A stretch of 6,344 bases of DNA from Pseudomonadota bacterium (GCA_027623845.1 JAQBUJ010000206.1:1-6344), one strand, 5' to 3'; positions 1 to 6,099 are shown, numbered from the stretch's first letter. A program made the numbers and translations. Notes: generated by a model from the sequence alone, not told the origin.

Positions 1-1
1 G

Positions 2-16
2 CCGCGCTCCTACTGA
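2..16 (+). CDS. Possible 3' end of an upstream gene
   Basis: The first bases contain a reading frame (ccg cgc tcc tac tga) whose stop is at 14-16. It could be the last codons of a gene that begins before the window. If so, it ends 9 nt before the ATG at 26, and its stop overlaps the GAGGG ribosome site of the CoA-transferase, which would suggest a shared transcript. Only four codons are visible, so product and reality cannot be judged; a stop by chance is quite possible. Confidence 0.2.
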   Translation, partial: PRSY

Positions 17-25
17 GGGCCGGGC

Positions 26-1147
26 ATGAGCAAGCCGCTTGAGGGGATCACCGTCGTCGCACTGGAGCAGGCGGTGGCCGCGCCCTATTGCACCAGCCGG
101 CTGGCCGATGCCGGCGCCCGGGTCATCAAAATCGAACGCGCCGAGGGTGACTTTGCGCGCGGCTACGATCGTCAGGTCAGTGGACATTCAGCCTATTTCG
201 TCTGGTTGAATCGTGGCAAGGAGAGCGTTGTTCTCGATATCAAACAAGCCGATGACGCCGCGTTGCTGGAGCGGATCCTGAGCAAGGCCGACGTGTTCGT
301 GCAGAACCTGGCGCCAGGTGCGGCGGCGCGCGCCGGATTTGGCTCGGAAGATTTGCGGGTCCGCTATCCCAAGCTGATCACCGTAGACATCACCGGCTAT
401 GGCGAGGAGGGCGAATACGCCGACATGAAGGCCTATGACTTCCTGGTGCAAGGCGAGAGCGGGCTGATTTCGGTGACCGGTTCGCCAGAGGTAATGGGAC
501 GGGTGGGCGCCTCGGTTTGCGATATCGCGGCCGGCCTATATTCAAAAATCGCGGTGCTGGAAGCGTTGATCAAACGCGGCCGAACCGGCGAAGGGTCCGG
601 CATTAAAACATCGATGTTTGGTGGCATGGTCGAGTGGCTGTCGCCTTGGTTGCTGCACTATGCCTATGGCGAGTTGAGCGAACAGAGAATTGGACTGCAT
701 CATCCGGCGATCGCGCCCTATGGCGCCTATGAATGCGCCAAGGGTGAGCTGATTCTGATCGCGGTTCAAAACCAACGGGAATGGCGCCGGCTCTGCGCCG
801 AGGTGTTGGGCAAGCCGGATCTGGCCGATGACGAGCGGGTCGCTGACAATCCGGCGCGGCTGGCCAATCGCGGTTTCTTGGATGCGGAAATTACTGCGGT
901 GCTTTCCAAGATGTCGCGCGATGACGTGCGTGGGCAAATGACCAAGGCGAAGATTGCTTTCGGCGCGGTAAACACCATCGCCGATGTGAGTCAGCATCCG
1001 GCGCTGCGCAAGATACCGGTGGATACGCCCGCCGGTCGGATCGAGGTGATGGCGCCTCCCGCCCATGTCGCCGGCGAGGTCATCGATGTGTTGTCGGTCC
1101 CAACGATCGGTGAGCATTCGATCAAAATCCGCGATGAGTTCTCCTGA
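26..1147 (+). CDS. CaiB/BaiF family (class III) CoA-transferase
   Basis: Cytoplasmic enzyme of 373 aa that moves coenzyme A between carboxylic acids through an enzyme-bound aspartyl-CoA/anhydride intermediate. Visible family landmarks are the N-terminal Rossmann-like block LEGITVVALEQ...APYCTSRLADAGA.VIKIE (residues 5-37), the NRGKESVVLD block (62-71), DVFVQNLAPG (89-98), and the GASVCDIAAG stretch (161-170). In the last of these, Asp166 sits where the family's catalytic Asp is expected (Asp169 in formyl-CoA transferase). The PYGAYE and later NQREW blocks fit the C-terminal part. The length is slightly below the usual 390-430 aa but all core blocks are present. The start is supported by GAGGG at 15-19, six bases before the ATG. 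The gene lies 261 nt upstream of a TRAP binding protein on the same strand, so it may activate the imported acid; that is inference. Family members take oxalate, carnitine, citramalate, mesaconate, itaconate, bile acids and others, and I cannot name the substrate here. Confidence 0.93.
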   Translation: MSKPLEGITVVALEQAVAAPYCTSRLADAGARVIKIERAEGDFARGYDRQVSGHSAYFVWLNRGKESVVLDIKQADDAALLERILSKADVFVQNLAPGAAARAGFGSEDLRVRYPKLITVDITGYGEEGEYADMKAYDFLVQGESGLISVTGSPEVMGRVGASVCDIAAGLYSKIAVLEALIKRGRTGEGSGIKTSMFGGMVEWLSPWLLHYAYGELSEQRIGLHHPAIAPYGAYECAKGELILIAVQNQREWRRLCAEVLGKPDLADDERVADNPARLANRGFLDAEITAVLSKMSRDDVRGQMTKAKIAFGAVNTIADVSQHPALRKIPVDTPAGRIEVMAPPAHVAGEVIDVLSVPTIGEHSIKIRDEFS

Positions 1148-1162
1148 ACCCGGGAGATTTTT
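1140..1162 (+). terminator. Candidate Rho-independent terminator of the CoA-transferase gene
   Basis: TCTCCTG (1140-1146) pairs with CGGGAGA (1151-1157) as a 7-bp stem with one T-G wobble, leaving an AACC loop. TTTTT follows directly at 1158-1162. The stem includes the stop codon of the CoA-transferase (1145-1147). The stem is short, so termination may be partial; if it works, the binding-protein gene is transcribed separately. Confidence 0.5.
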
Positions 1163-1216
1163 CCAAGCCTAGACACTGGGTTTGAACCGCTATCTTGCCC
1201 TCAAATGGGTATAAAG

Positions 1217-1231
1217 GTGACGGATTGTCAC
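1217..1231. repeat. Inverted repeat GTGAC-N5-GTCAC, possible operator
   Basis: A perfect 5-bp inverted repeat, GTGAC (1217-1221) and GTCAC (1227-1231), is separated by GGATT. It covers the -35 box of the candidate promoter at 1225-1253, a usual place for a repressor site. No regulator gene lies in the window and one such site can arise by chance. Confidence 0.3.
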
Positions 1232-1253
1232 GGATGATCCAGTAAAGTAGGGT
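1225..1253 (+). promoter_or_regulatory. Candidate sigma-70-type promoter for the TRAP binding-protein gene
   Basis: TTGTCA at 1225-1230 matches five of six bases of the -35 consensus. After exactly 17 bases, TAGGGT at 1248-1253 matches the -10 box only at its first two bases and its last base. Transcription would begin near 1260 and give a leader of about 150 nt before the ATG at 1409. The weak -10 box keeps confidence low. Confidence 0.3.
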
Positions 1254-1279
1254 GCATACCAGCTACGCGAACCCGCCTT

Positions 1280-1307
1280 CGTTCACTTGGTATTAATCCA
1301 AGAAACG
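1280..1307. repeat. Imperfect inverted repeat in the leader of the binding-protein gene
   Basis: CTTGG (1286-1290) and CCAAG (1298-1302) flank a 7-base AT-only spacer. The arms continue outward as CGTT (1280-1283) and AACG (1304-1307) after a small bulge, giving nine paired positions. It lies downstream of the candidate promoter, so it could be a repressor site or an RNA hairpin in the leader. No direct evidence separates these. Confidence 0.35.
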
Positions 1308-1345
1308 GTGTCGGGTAGCGGTGGTGGATGGCGCAAGCGTTCCGC

Positions 1346-1361
1346 CAGGCTATCGAGCCTG
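1346..1361 (+). other. Small perfect hairpin in the 5' leader
   Basis: CAGGCT (1346-1351) and AGCCTG (1356-1361) form a perfect 6-bp stem with an ATCG loop, about 47 nt before the start codon of the binding protein. No T-run follows, so it is not a terminator. It could shape or stabilise the leader RNA. It does not match any riboswitch class I can recognise. Confidence 0.35.
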
Positions 1362-1408
1362 TCCTGGATGCAGGGTAGGGATGATGAAGAACTGGGAGGA
1401 TAACAAGA

Positions 1409-2482
1409 ATGAGTAAAATTTTTTTGAAGACCGCAGCATTGGCCGCCGTTGTTGGCGCGGTTGCGTTCGGCTCGGTGTCTGACGCTCAGGCTCAGGGCAA
1501 GGTTAAGTGGAAAATGCAGGCGGCTTTCGCCAGCACGCTTGCCCATCTTGGACCGGCTGGCCAGCGGATCGCCGACTACGTGACCACGATGTCGAACGGC
1601 AAATTCACGCTGAAATTCTTTGAGCCGGGCGCTTTGATCCCGCCGCTCGAGTGCTTTGATGCGGTGTCCAAGGGCTCGGTCGAGTCCTGCTATACGACGG
1701 CGGGCTATCACACTGGCAAATATCCGGGCCTCGCCTTCATGACCGCCGTGCCGTTTGGCCCGGGGCTGGGTGAGTTCCTCGGCTGGCAGTGGCATGGCGG
1801 CGGACTTGAAATTGCCGACAAGATCTATTCCAAGCACGGTTTGAAATCGATCCCATGCGGCGCCATCGGCCCGGAGACCTCGGGTTGGTTCAAGAAGCCT
1901 GTTGAGTCCTTGGAAAGCCTGCGCGGCCTGAAGATGCGTTTCTTCGGTCTTGGCGCCAAGGTCATGACCAAGATCGGTGTGTCGACCCAGCTTCTTGCTG
2001 GCGCCGACATCTATCCGGCCCTGGAGCGTGGCGTGATCGACGCGACCGAGTTCTCGATGCCCAACATGGACATCTCGCTTGGTTTCTATCAGATCGCCAA
2101 GAACAACTACTATCCGGGTTGGCATCAGCAGATCTCTATTGGCGAGTTATTGACCAACAAAGAAAAGCATGACGCATTGCACGAATCCTATAAGTCAATG
2201 CTTGACGTTGGCTGCAAGGCGAACATGATCACCGAGTATGCTGAGACCGAAGCCTTGAACTTTGGCGCCATGCAGAAGATGAAGTCCGAGTACGGCGTGA
2301 CCAATCACCGGTGGACTGATGAGCAGTTGGCCGTCTTCGAGAAGGCTTGGAATGAGGTCGTTGCCGAGGAATCCGCGAAGGACGCAACCTTCAAGGAATT
2401 CGCCGACAGCTTCTACGCATTCCGTAAGGGATACGCGATCTGGGGCGAGGCACAGGCCCTCAAGTCCACGTATCTGAAGTAA
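1409..2482 (+). CDS. TRAP transporter periplasmic solute-binding protein (DctP/FcbT1-like)
   Basis: Periplasmic protein of 357 aa that captures a solute and hands it to the TRAP membrane subunits. Residues 1-28 form a Sec signal peptide: Lys3 and Lys7, a hydrophobic core at about 8-23, and AQA before the likely cut after Ala28, leaving about 329 mature residues. Typical DctP features follow: KWKMQ at 33-37, the FFEPGALIPP stretch (70-79), YHTGKYPGLAF (100-110), LRGLKMR with Arg177 as the family's carboxylate-binding arginine, and a DIYPALERGVIDATEF block (200-215). In the related keto-acid binder TakP, as I recall it, the equivalent of Glu214 and the next aromatic residue help hold a metal and the ligand. 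The style fits the COG4663 subgroup (TakP/FcbT1-like), so an organic acid is the likely ligand; the exact one is unknown. GGGAGGA at 1394-1400, eight bases before the ATG, is a strong ribosome site. Two hairpins follow the stop, as is common behind abundant binding proteins. Confidence 0.95.
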   Translation: MSKIFLKTAALAAVVGAVAFGSVSDAQAQGKVKWKMQAAFASTLAHLGPAGQRIADYVTTMSNGKFTLKFFEPGALIPPLECFDAVSKGSVESCYTTAGYHTGKYPGLAFMTAVPFGPGLGEFLGWQWHGGGLEIADKIYSKHGLKSIPCGAIGPETSGWFKKPVESLESLRGLKMRFFGLGAKVMTKIGVSTQLLAGADIYPALERGVIDATEFSMPNMDISLGFYQIAKNNYYPGWHQQISIGELLTNKEKHDALHESYKSMLDVGCKANMITEYAETEALNFGAMQKMKSEYGVTNHRWTDEQLAVFEKAWNEVVAEESAKDATFKEFADSFYAFRKGYAIWGEAQALKSTYLK

Positions 2483-2490
2483 AAGTCTCG

Positions 2491-2520
2491 ATACCTGCGA
2501 AGACGTGTTCTAGCAGGTGT
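2491..2520 (+). other. Stem-loop directly behind the binding-protein gene
   Basis: ATACCTGC (2491-2498) pairs with GCAGGTGT (2513-2520) as 8 bp with one wobble. GAA/TTC (2499-2501 with 2508-2510) can extend the stem across a 2-base bulge. It starts 8 nt after the stop at 2482 and lies just before the terminator. No T-run follows. A likely role, by analogy with other binding-protein genes, is protecting the 3' end of an abundant mRNA. Confidence 0.45.
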
Positions 2521-2529
2521 GAAAGACAG

Positions 2530-2562
2530 AATCGGGGGCCCGTATGGGTCCCCGATTTTCTT
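2530..2562 (+). terminator. Strong Rho-independent terminator after the binding-protein gene
   Basis: AATCGGGGGCCC (2530-2541) and GGGTCCCCGATT (2546-2557) form a 12-bp, GC-rich stem with one G-T wobble and a GTAT loop. The stem runs into TTTTCTT (2556-2562). This is a textbook intrinsic terminator 47 nt after the stop of the binding protein. It should cut off most transcripts before the permease genes, making binding protein more abundant than permease. A long upstream extension of the permease frame that would begin at 2544 lies inside this hairpin and is therefore not a believable start. Confidence 0.88.
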
Positions 2563-2714
2563 GTGTCGGATTTTGTGGTGTTTCGGTGAATTTGGCCCTG
2601 AGCGGGGCTCCCAATCGCCCGTGTGATTACGACGTTGCGGCTCTTTCGCGGAAACTTCAGCTGAGCTATAGAGTTCTGCGGTTCCTCCGGCGGCTTCTTA
2701 GAAAGTTTTGGACG

Positions 2715-4240
2715 ATGGATCAATCAAGCGCCAACTCTCGGTCGTCGGAAGGCAAAGTCGCCATTTTGATGCTGGTCTTTTTCGGCATTGTCCTGGCGAT
2801 CGGATTTGCCGCGGTGATGGTCGAAAGTGGAAGTCTGATGTCCATGGACGGCATTAGCCGGGGCCAAGCGGTGTTCCTGGTCGTGCAGGAATATGTCTCG
2901 CTTGCCATGTTCATGACCCTGGCGCTCTTGCTGTTTTCCGGTTATCCGGTGGCGTTTATCCTCGGCGGATTGTCCATGCTTTACGGGATAATCGGCTACT
3001 TTCTAGATATCTTTGCGTTGATTGAGTTTTTTAATTTCGTACCGCGCATTTGGGGCACCGCCGCCGAGAATTTGGTTCTCGTCGCGGTCCCGGCTTTCGT
3101 CTTCATGGGCGTGATGCTGGAACGCAGCGGGATCGCTAACGATCTGTTGTATTGCGTTCAGGTGTTGTTGCGCCGGGTCCCGGGCTCGTTAGCCTTGGCG
3201 GTCACGGTGATGGGGACGATCCTGGCAGCGATGACTGGAATCATCGGCGCCTCGGTGACGATGATGACCGCGCTGGCCCTACCGACGATGATGCGTCAGG
3301 GCTACAGCCACGCATTGGCCACTGGCGTTATCGCCGCTTCGGGAACCCTCGGGATCTTGATCCCGCCCAGCATCATGCTGATCATCATGGCCGATCTGAT
3401 GGCGATTTCGGCAATGTTTTCATGGCGGCGGTGGTGCCTGGCCTGACCCTTGCCACGTTTTATCTTATCTATGTGGCCACCCTGGCGGCGCTGAAGCCGC
3501 ATCTGGCGCCGCCTTTGCCTAGCCATCTGTTGAATATTCCAAAGGGTGAAATGGCCCCCTTGGTGGCGCGCAGTTTCCTGCCGCCGGTGTTCCTGATTTC
3601 ACTAATCAAAGGATCAATTCTGTTCGGATTCGCCACGCCGTCGGAAGCCGGCGCGGTCGGGGCCTTCGGGGCGACGCTATTGGCTGCGGCCAACGGACGG
3701 CTATCCAAGAGCACTCTGGTTGGGGTTTGCCATTCCGCCGCCCGGACAGTCTCGATGATCTTCTTCATCGTGGTCAGCGCCACCTGTTTTGCTTATGTCT
3801 ATCGCTCGCTGGGTGGTGACGACGTCATTGAAACCTTGATTATCGAGAAAGCCGGGCTGGGGCCCTGGGGCATGCTGATCCTAGTTATGGTGATAGTGTT
3901 CTTTTTGGGGTTTTTCCTCGATTTCCTTGAGATCACCCTGATTGTCTTGCCGGTATTCACCCCGCTGATCATCCAGATGGACTTTGGCGCGCATCTTCCG
4001 CACGCGGATATCAAGTTTTGGTTCATCATTCTCTTGGCGGTGAATCTACAGACGTCGTTTCTGACGCCGCCGTTTGGCTTCGCGCTTTTCTATATGAAGG
4101 GAATCGCGCCCAAGGAGATCAAAATCCAGTCAATCTACAAGGGCATCATACCGTTTGTGATCCTGCAGGCGATGGGCGTGGTAACGGTCATGACATTCCC
4201 GCAGGTCGCGCTGTGGTTGATGCACACGGCCTATGGCTAG
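2715..4240 (+). pseudogene. TRAP large permease (DctM/FcbT3-like), broken by a 4-nt deletion
   Basis: First of two copies of the ion-coupled membrane subunit of the TRAP transporter. Translation from the ATG at 2715 (MDQSSANSRSSEGKVAILM) matches the second copy through Ser232. The frame then shifts, adds 11 unrelated residues (AMFSWRRWCLA) and stops at 3444-3446. The rest continues in the -1 frame to the TAG at 4238-4240 with no further stop, including the conserved LTPPFG and the IKIQSIYKGIIPFVILQ tail. The cause is visible: the intact copy reads TCGG TCGG (5248-5255) where this copy has one TCGG (3408-3411). Restoring four bases rebuilds ISVGNVF and makes the gene 1530 nt, the same as the other copy. 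As it stands, only the first half of the transport fold would be made; an ATG at 3422 could in principle start the C-terminal half separately. The ribosome site before 2715 is weak. The lesion could be a recent mutation, a slippage switch, or an assembly error. Confidence 0.88.
3408..3411 (+). other. Frameshift site: single TCGG where the paralogue has TCGG twice
   Basis: The flanking bases GCGATT and, after the lesion, the codons for N-V-F-M match the second copy at 5242-5269, apart from silent changes. Only one TCGG remains here. Loss of one unit of a 4-base tandem repeat is the classic outcome of slipped-strand replication and shifts the downstream frame by -1. The upstream frame ends at 3446. 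Confidence 0.85.
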
Positions 4241-4271
4241 CGTCTAAGTCGTGAATGTTGCTTTGGTTTTT

Positions 4272-4293
4272 ACGATCGCGTGTCTGATCGTTT
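4272..4293 (+). terminator. Weak hairpin behind the broken permease, possible terminator or operator
   Basis: ACGATC (4272-4277) and GATCGT (4286-4291) are perfect 6-bp arms around an 8-base spacer, starting 31 nt after the TAG at 4238-4240. Only TTT ends the structure, so it would be a poor intrinsic terminator. As DNA it could equally be a binding site. Confidence 0.28.
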
Positions 4294-4364
4294 CCATCCA
4301 GGCGGAGATGACAAATGGCGCTTGCGGCTGGAGATCGCTAGATAGATAAGTTGCTTATGCATTG

Positions 4365-4394
4365 TTGGCGTTGTAACGCTAGAGTGACTATCGT
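4365..4394 (+). promoter_or_regulatory. Candidate promoter with overlapping palindrome before the intact permease
   Basis: TTGGCG (4365-4370) and TATCGT (4389-4394) each match four of six bases of the sigma-70 boxes, with an 18-base spacer. GCGTT-GT-AACGC (4368-4379), a 5-bp perfect inverted repeat with a 2-base centre, overlaps the -35 box, a position suited to a repressor. Matches of this quality occur by chance, so this is only a candidate for separate expression of the intact permease and small permease. Confidence 0.22.
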
Positions 4395-4450
4395 AATTTA
4401 TCGCGCGTGCTGAAAAGGGCAGGGAATCGCCACGCCAGCGCGCTAGTGAG

Positions 4451-4466
4451 GACGGGAAAATCCGTC
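4451..4466 (+). other. Small hairpin in the gap before the intact permease
   Basis: GACGGG (4451-4456) and TCCGTC (4461-4466) form a 6-bp stem with one G-T wobble and an AAAA loop. No T-run follows. It probably forms in the leader RNA of the intact permease if transcription begins upstream. Confidence 0.3.
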
Positions 4467-4498
4467 TTGAGGGATATTCAGGGAATGGGACTCTTCGA

Positions 4499-4514
4499 GC
4501 CGCGGAGACGCGGC
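4499..4514 (+). other. GC-only hairpin with a GAGA (GNRA) loop near the permease start
   Basis: GCCGCG (4499-4504) and CGCGGC (4509-4514) make a perfect, all-GC 6-bp stem closed by GAGA, a GNRA-type loop that is very stable in RNA. It ends 40 nt before the ATG at 4555 and 16 nt before the alternative GTG at 4531. It could affect mRNA stability or ribosome access; no T-run is present. Confidence 0.4.
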
Positions 4515-4554
4515 ACAGGGGTCTGCAAACGTGAAGAAGGTTTGGGGGCGATCT

Positions 4555-6084
4555 ATGGATGATTCAAGCGAAAGCAGTAGTTCTGGCGAGGGTAAAGTCG
4601 CCATACTGATGTTCGGGTTGCTGGCGTTGGTTGTCGTTTTGGCGAGCTACGCCGTCTACAATTTATCTAGCACATTGATGGTGGAAGAAGAGTTAACGCG
4701 CGGTGTGGCCATTACCTGGGTTGCCCAGGAATATATTTCGATGGTCATGTTTATCACCTTGGCGCTGCTGCTGTTCTCAGGTTATCCGGTGGCGTTTATC
4801 CTCGGTGGTCTGGCGATGTTGTTTGGGCTTTTGGGGTTTTTCCTGGAAAGCTTCTCGCTGATCGAGTTTTTCAATTTCATCCCACGGATTTGGGGCCAGG
4901 CGGCTGAGAACTTGGTTCTCGTCGCTGTGCCGGCCTTTGTTTTCATGGGCGTAATGATGGAGCGAAGCGGCATCGCTAACGACCTGCTTTACTGCGTGCA
5001 GGTTTTGTTGAAGCGGGTGCCCGGTTCGTTGGCTCTGGCGGTTACCGTGATGGGGACGATCCTCGCGGCGATGACCGGCATCATTGGCGCCTCGGTGACG
5101 ATGATGACTGCTTTGGCTCTGCCGACGATGATGCGTCAGGGGTATAGCCATGCGCTGGCCACTGGCGTTATCGCGGCCTCGGGAACCTTGGGTATCCTGA
5201 TCCCGCCCAGCATCATGTTGATCATCATGGCCGACCTGATGGCGATTTCGGTCGGTAACGTGTTCATGGCGGCCGTGGTGCCTGGATTGACGCTGGCGGC
5301 GTTTTATCTGATCTACGTCGCGACAATCTCGGCCGTCAGGCCAAGCATAGCCCCGCCGCTTCCGCCGAATTTGCTGAATGTGCCGCGTAAGGAAATGGGG
5401 CCGCTTATCGCCCGTAGCTTCTTGCCGCCGGTGTTCCTGATCTCGCTGATTAAGGGCTCAATCCTGTTGGGTTGGGCGACGCCGTCCGAAGCCGGCGCTG
5501 TCGGTGCTTTCGGCGCTACACTTCTTGCCGTGGTCAATGGGCGTTTGGGCAAAGGCGTGCTGGTCAACGTTTGCCACACCGCGGCCAAGACGGTGTCGAT
5601 GATCTTCTTCATCGTGATCAGCGCTACCTGTTTCGCCTATGTCTATCGCTCGCTCGGCGGTGATGACGTGGTCGAGCATTTGATCGTTGAGAAGGCTGGA
5701 TTGGATGCTTGGGGCATGTTGATCCTGATCATGGGGATTGTGTTCCTGCTCGGCTTTTTCCTGGATTGGCTTGAGATTACGCTGATCGTTCTGCCGGTGT
5801 TCACCCCGCTGGTCGCCGGGCTGGACTTTGGGGATCACATCGCTCAGGCGGATATCAAGTTTTGGTTCATCATCCTGTTGGCGGTGAATCTTCAAACCTC
5901 CTTCCTGACGCCTCCCTTCGGATTTGCCTTATTCTATATGAAGGGAATCGCGCCAAGAGAGGTCAAGATTCAGTCGATTTATAAGGGAATCATTCCCTTC
6001 GTGATCCTGCAGGCGCTGGGTGTCGTCACGGTTCTGGCGTTCCCGAATGTGGCGCTATCGCTGATGCACTACGTGCACGGTTAA
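4555..6084 (+). CDS. TRAP transporter large permease subunit, intact copy (DctM/FcbT3-like)
   Basis: Inner-membrane protein of 509 aa that forms the ion-coupled translocation path of the TRAP transporter. After a Ser-rich N-tail (1-13) there are many hydrophobic segments, the first at about 14-37 and the next at about 60-98 with the SGYPVAFILGG turn (75-85). The middle block LAVTVMGTILAAMTGIIGAS and ILIPPS...AISVGNVFMAA around residue 232 are DctM hallmarks, as is LTPPFG at 451-456 near the C-terminus. The length exceeds the classic DctM (about 430 aa) and fits the long COG4664/FcbT3 type. I place the start at the ATG 4555 because it matches the start of the broken copy and gives 1530 nt, its length plus the four lost bases. 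A GTG at 4531 in the same frame would add MKKVWGRS and cannot be excluded: AGGGG lies 10 bases before it, while the site before 4555 is GGGGG only. The small permease follows after 15 nt, so the two are surely co-transcribed. Confidence 0.94.
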   Translation: MDDSSESSSSGEGKVAILMFGLLALVVVLASYAVYNLSSTLMVEEELTRGVAITWVAQEYISMVMFITLALLLFSGYPVAFILGGLAMLFGLLGFFLESFSLIEFFNFIPRIWGQAAENLVLVAVPAFVFMGVMMERSGIANDLLYCVQVLLKRVPGSLALAVTVMGTILAAMTGIIGASVTMMTALALPTMMRQGYSHALATGVIAASGTLGILIPPSIMLIIMADLMAISVGNVFMAAVVPGLTLAAFYLIYVATISAVRPSIAPPLPPNLLNVPRKEMGPLIARSFLPPVFLISLIKGSILLGWATPSEAGAVGAFGATLLAVVNGRLGKGVLVNVCHTAAKTVSMIFFIVISATCFAYVYRSLGGDDVVEHLIVEKAGLDAWGMLILIMGIVFLLGFFLDWLEITLIVLPVFTPLVAGLDFGDHIAQADIKFWFIILLAVNLQTSFLTPPFGFALFYMKGIAPREVKIQSIYKGIIPFVILQALGVVTVLAFPNVALSLMHYVHG

Positions 6085-6092
6085 GAGGGGAG
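6085..6092 (+). promoter_or_regulatory. Ribosome binding site of the small permease
   Basis: GAGGGGAG starts right after the stop of the large permease and lies seven bases before the ATG at 6100. It fixes the start of the small permease and indicates coupled translation with the upstream gene. Confidence 0.75.
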
Positions 6093-6099
6093 TAGAAAC

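Larger units (their letters stand above)
4241..4554 (+). other. Non-coding gap between the two large-permease copies
   Basis: About 314 nt without a supported gene. It contains four short inverted repeats and one weak promoter candidate, listed separately. I see no remnant of a small permease or binding protein here, no transposase, and no flanking target-site duplication that would explain the permease duplication. The final part may include a short in-frame N-terminal extension of the next gene from a GTG at 4531. Confidence 0.6.

Noticed and set aside
1283..2125. A long open frame on the - strand across the binding-protein gene, and similar - strand frames over the CoA-transferase and permeases
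   Set aside because: They mirror strongly supported + strand genes in GC-rich DNA and show no recognisable domain; their compositions, rich in Arg, His and Gln, are those of antisense shadows.
2544..2714. A longer N-terminus for the first permease beginning with the ATG at 2544 (MGPRFSCVGFC...)
   Set aside because: The ATG lies inside the loop and stem of the strong terminator, has no ribosome site, and its 57 residues have no counterpart in the second copy. The ATG at 2715 matches the second copy's start and length.
3152..3407. An alternative + strand start at 3152 for the downstream permease fragment (MRSGVVAPGPGLVSLGG...)
   Set aside because: Before the lesion this frame encodes a low-complexity Gly/Asp/His-rich sequence that overlaps the true permease frame. 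Only the part after about 3412 matches the second copy.
3411..3424. Programmed ribosomal -1 frameshifting that would join the two halves of the broken permease
   Set aside because: A -1 shift is needed, but no X-XXY-YYZ heptamer is present in the right frame. The TTTT at 3417-3420 would favour a +1 slip, which leads to the wrong frame. The paralogue shows a plain 4-base loss as the cause.
4251..4349. A 32-residue hydrophobic peptide from a GTG at 4251 (MNVALVFTIACLIVSIQAEM...)
   Set aside because: It resembles a small membrane peptide but has no ribosome site, uses a GTG start, and ends in a region full of inverted repeats. Chance is the simpler explanation.
2715..6084. Repeat pair as a mobile element or transposon
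   Set aside because: The repeated unit is just the permease coding sequence. There is no transposase, no terminal inverted repeats and no target-site duplication.
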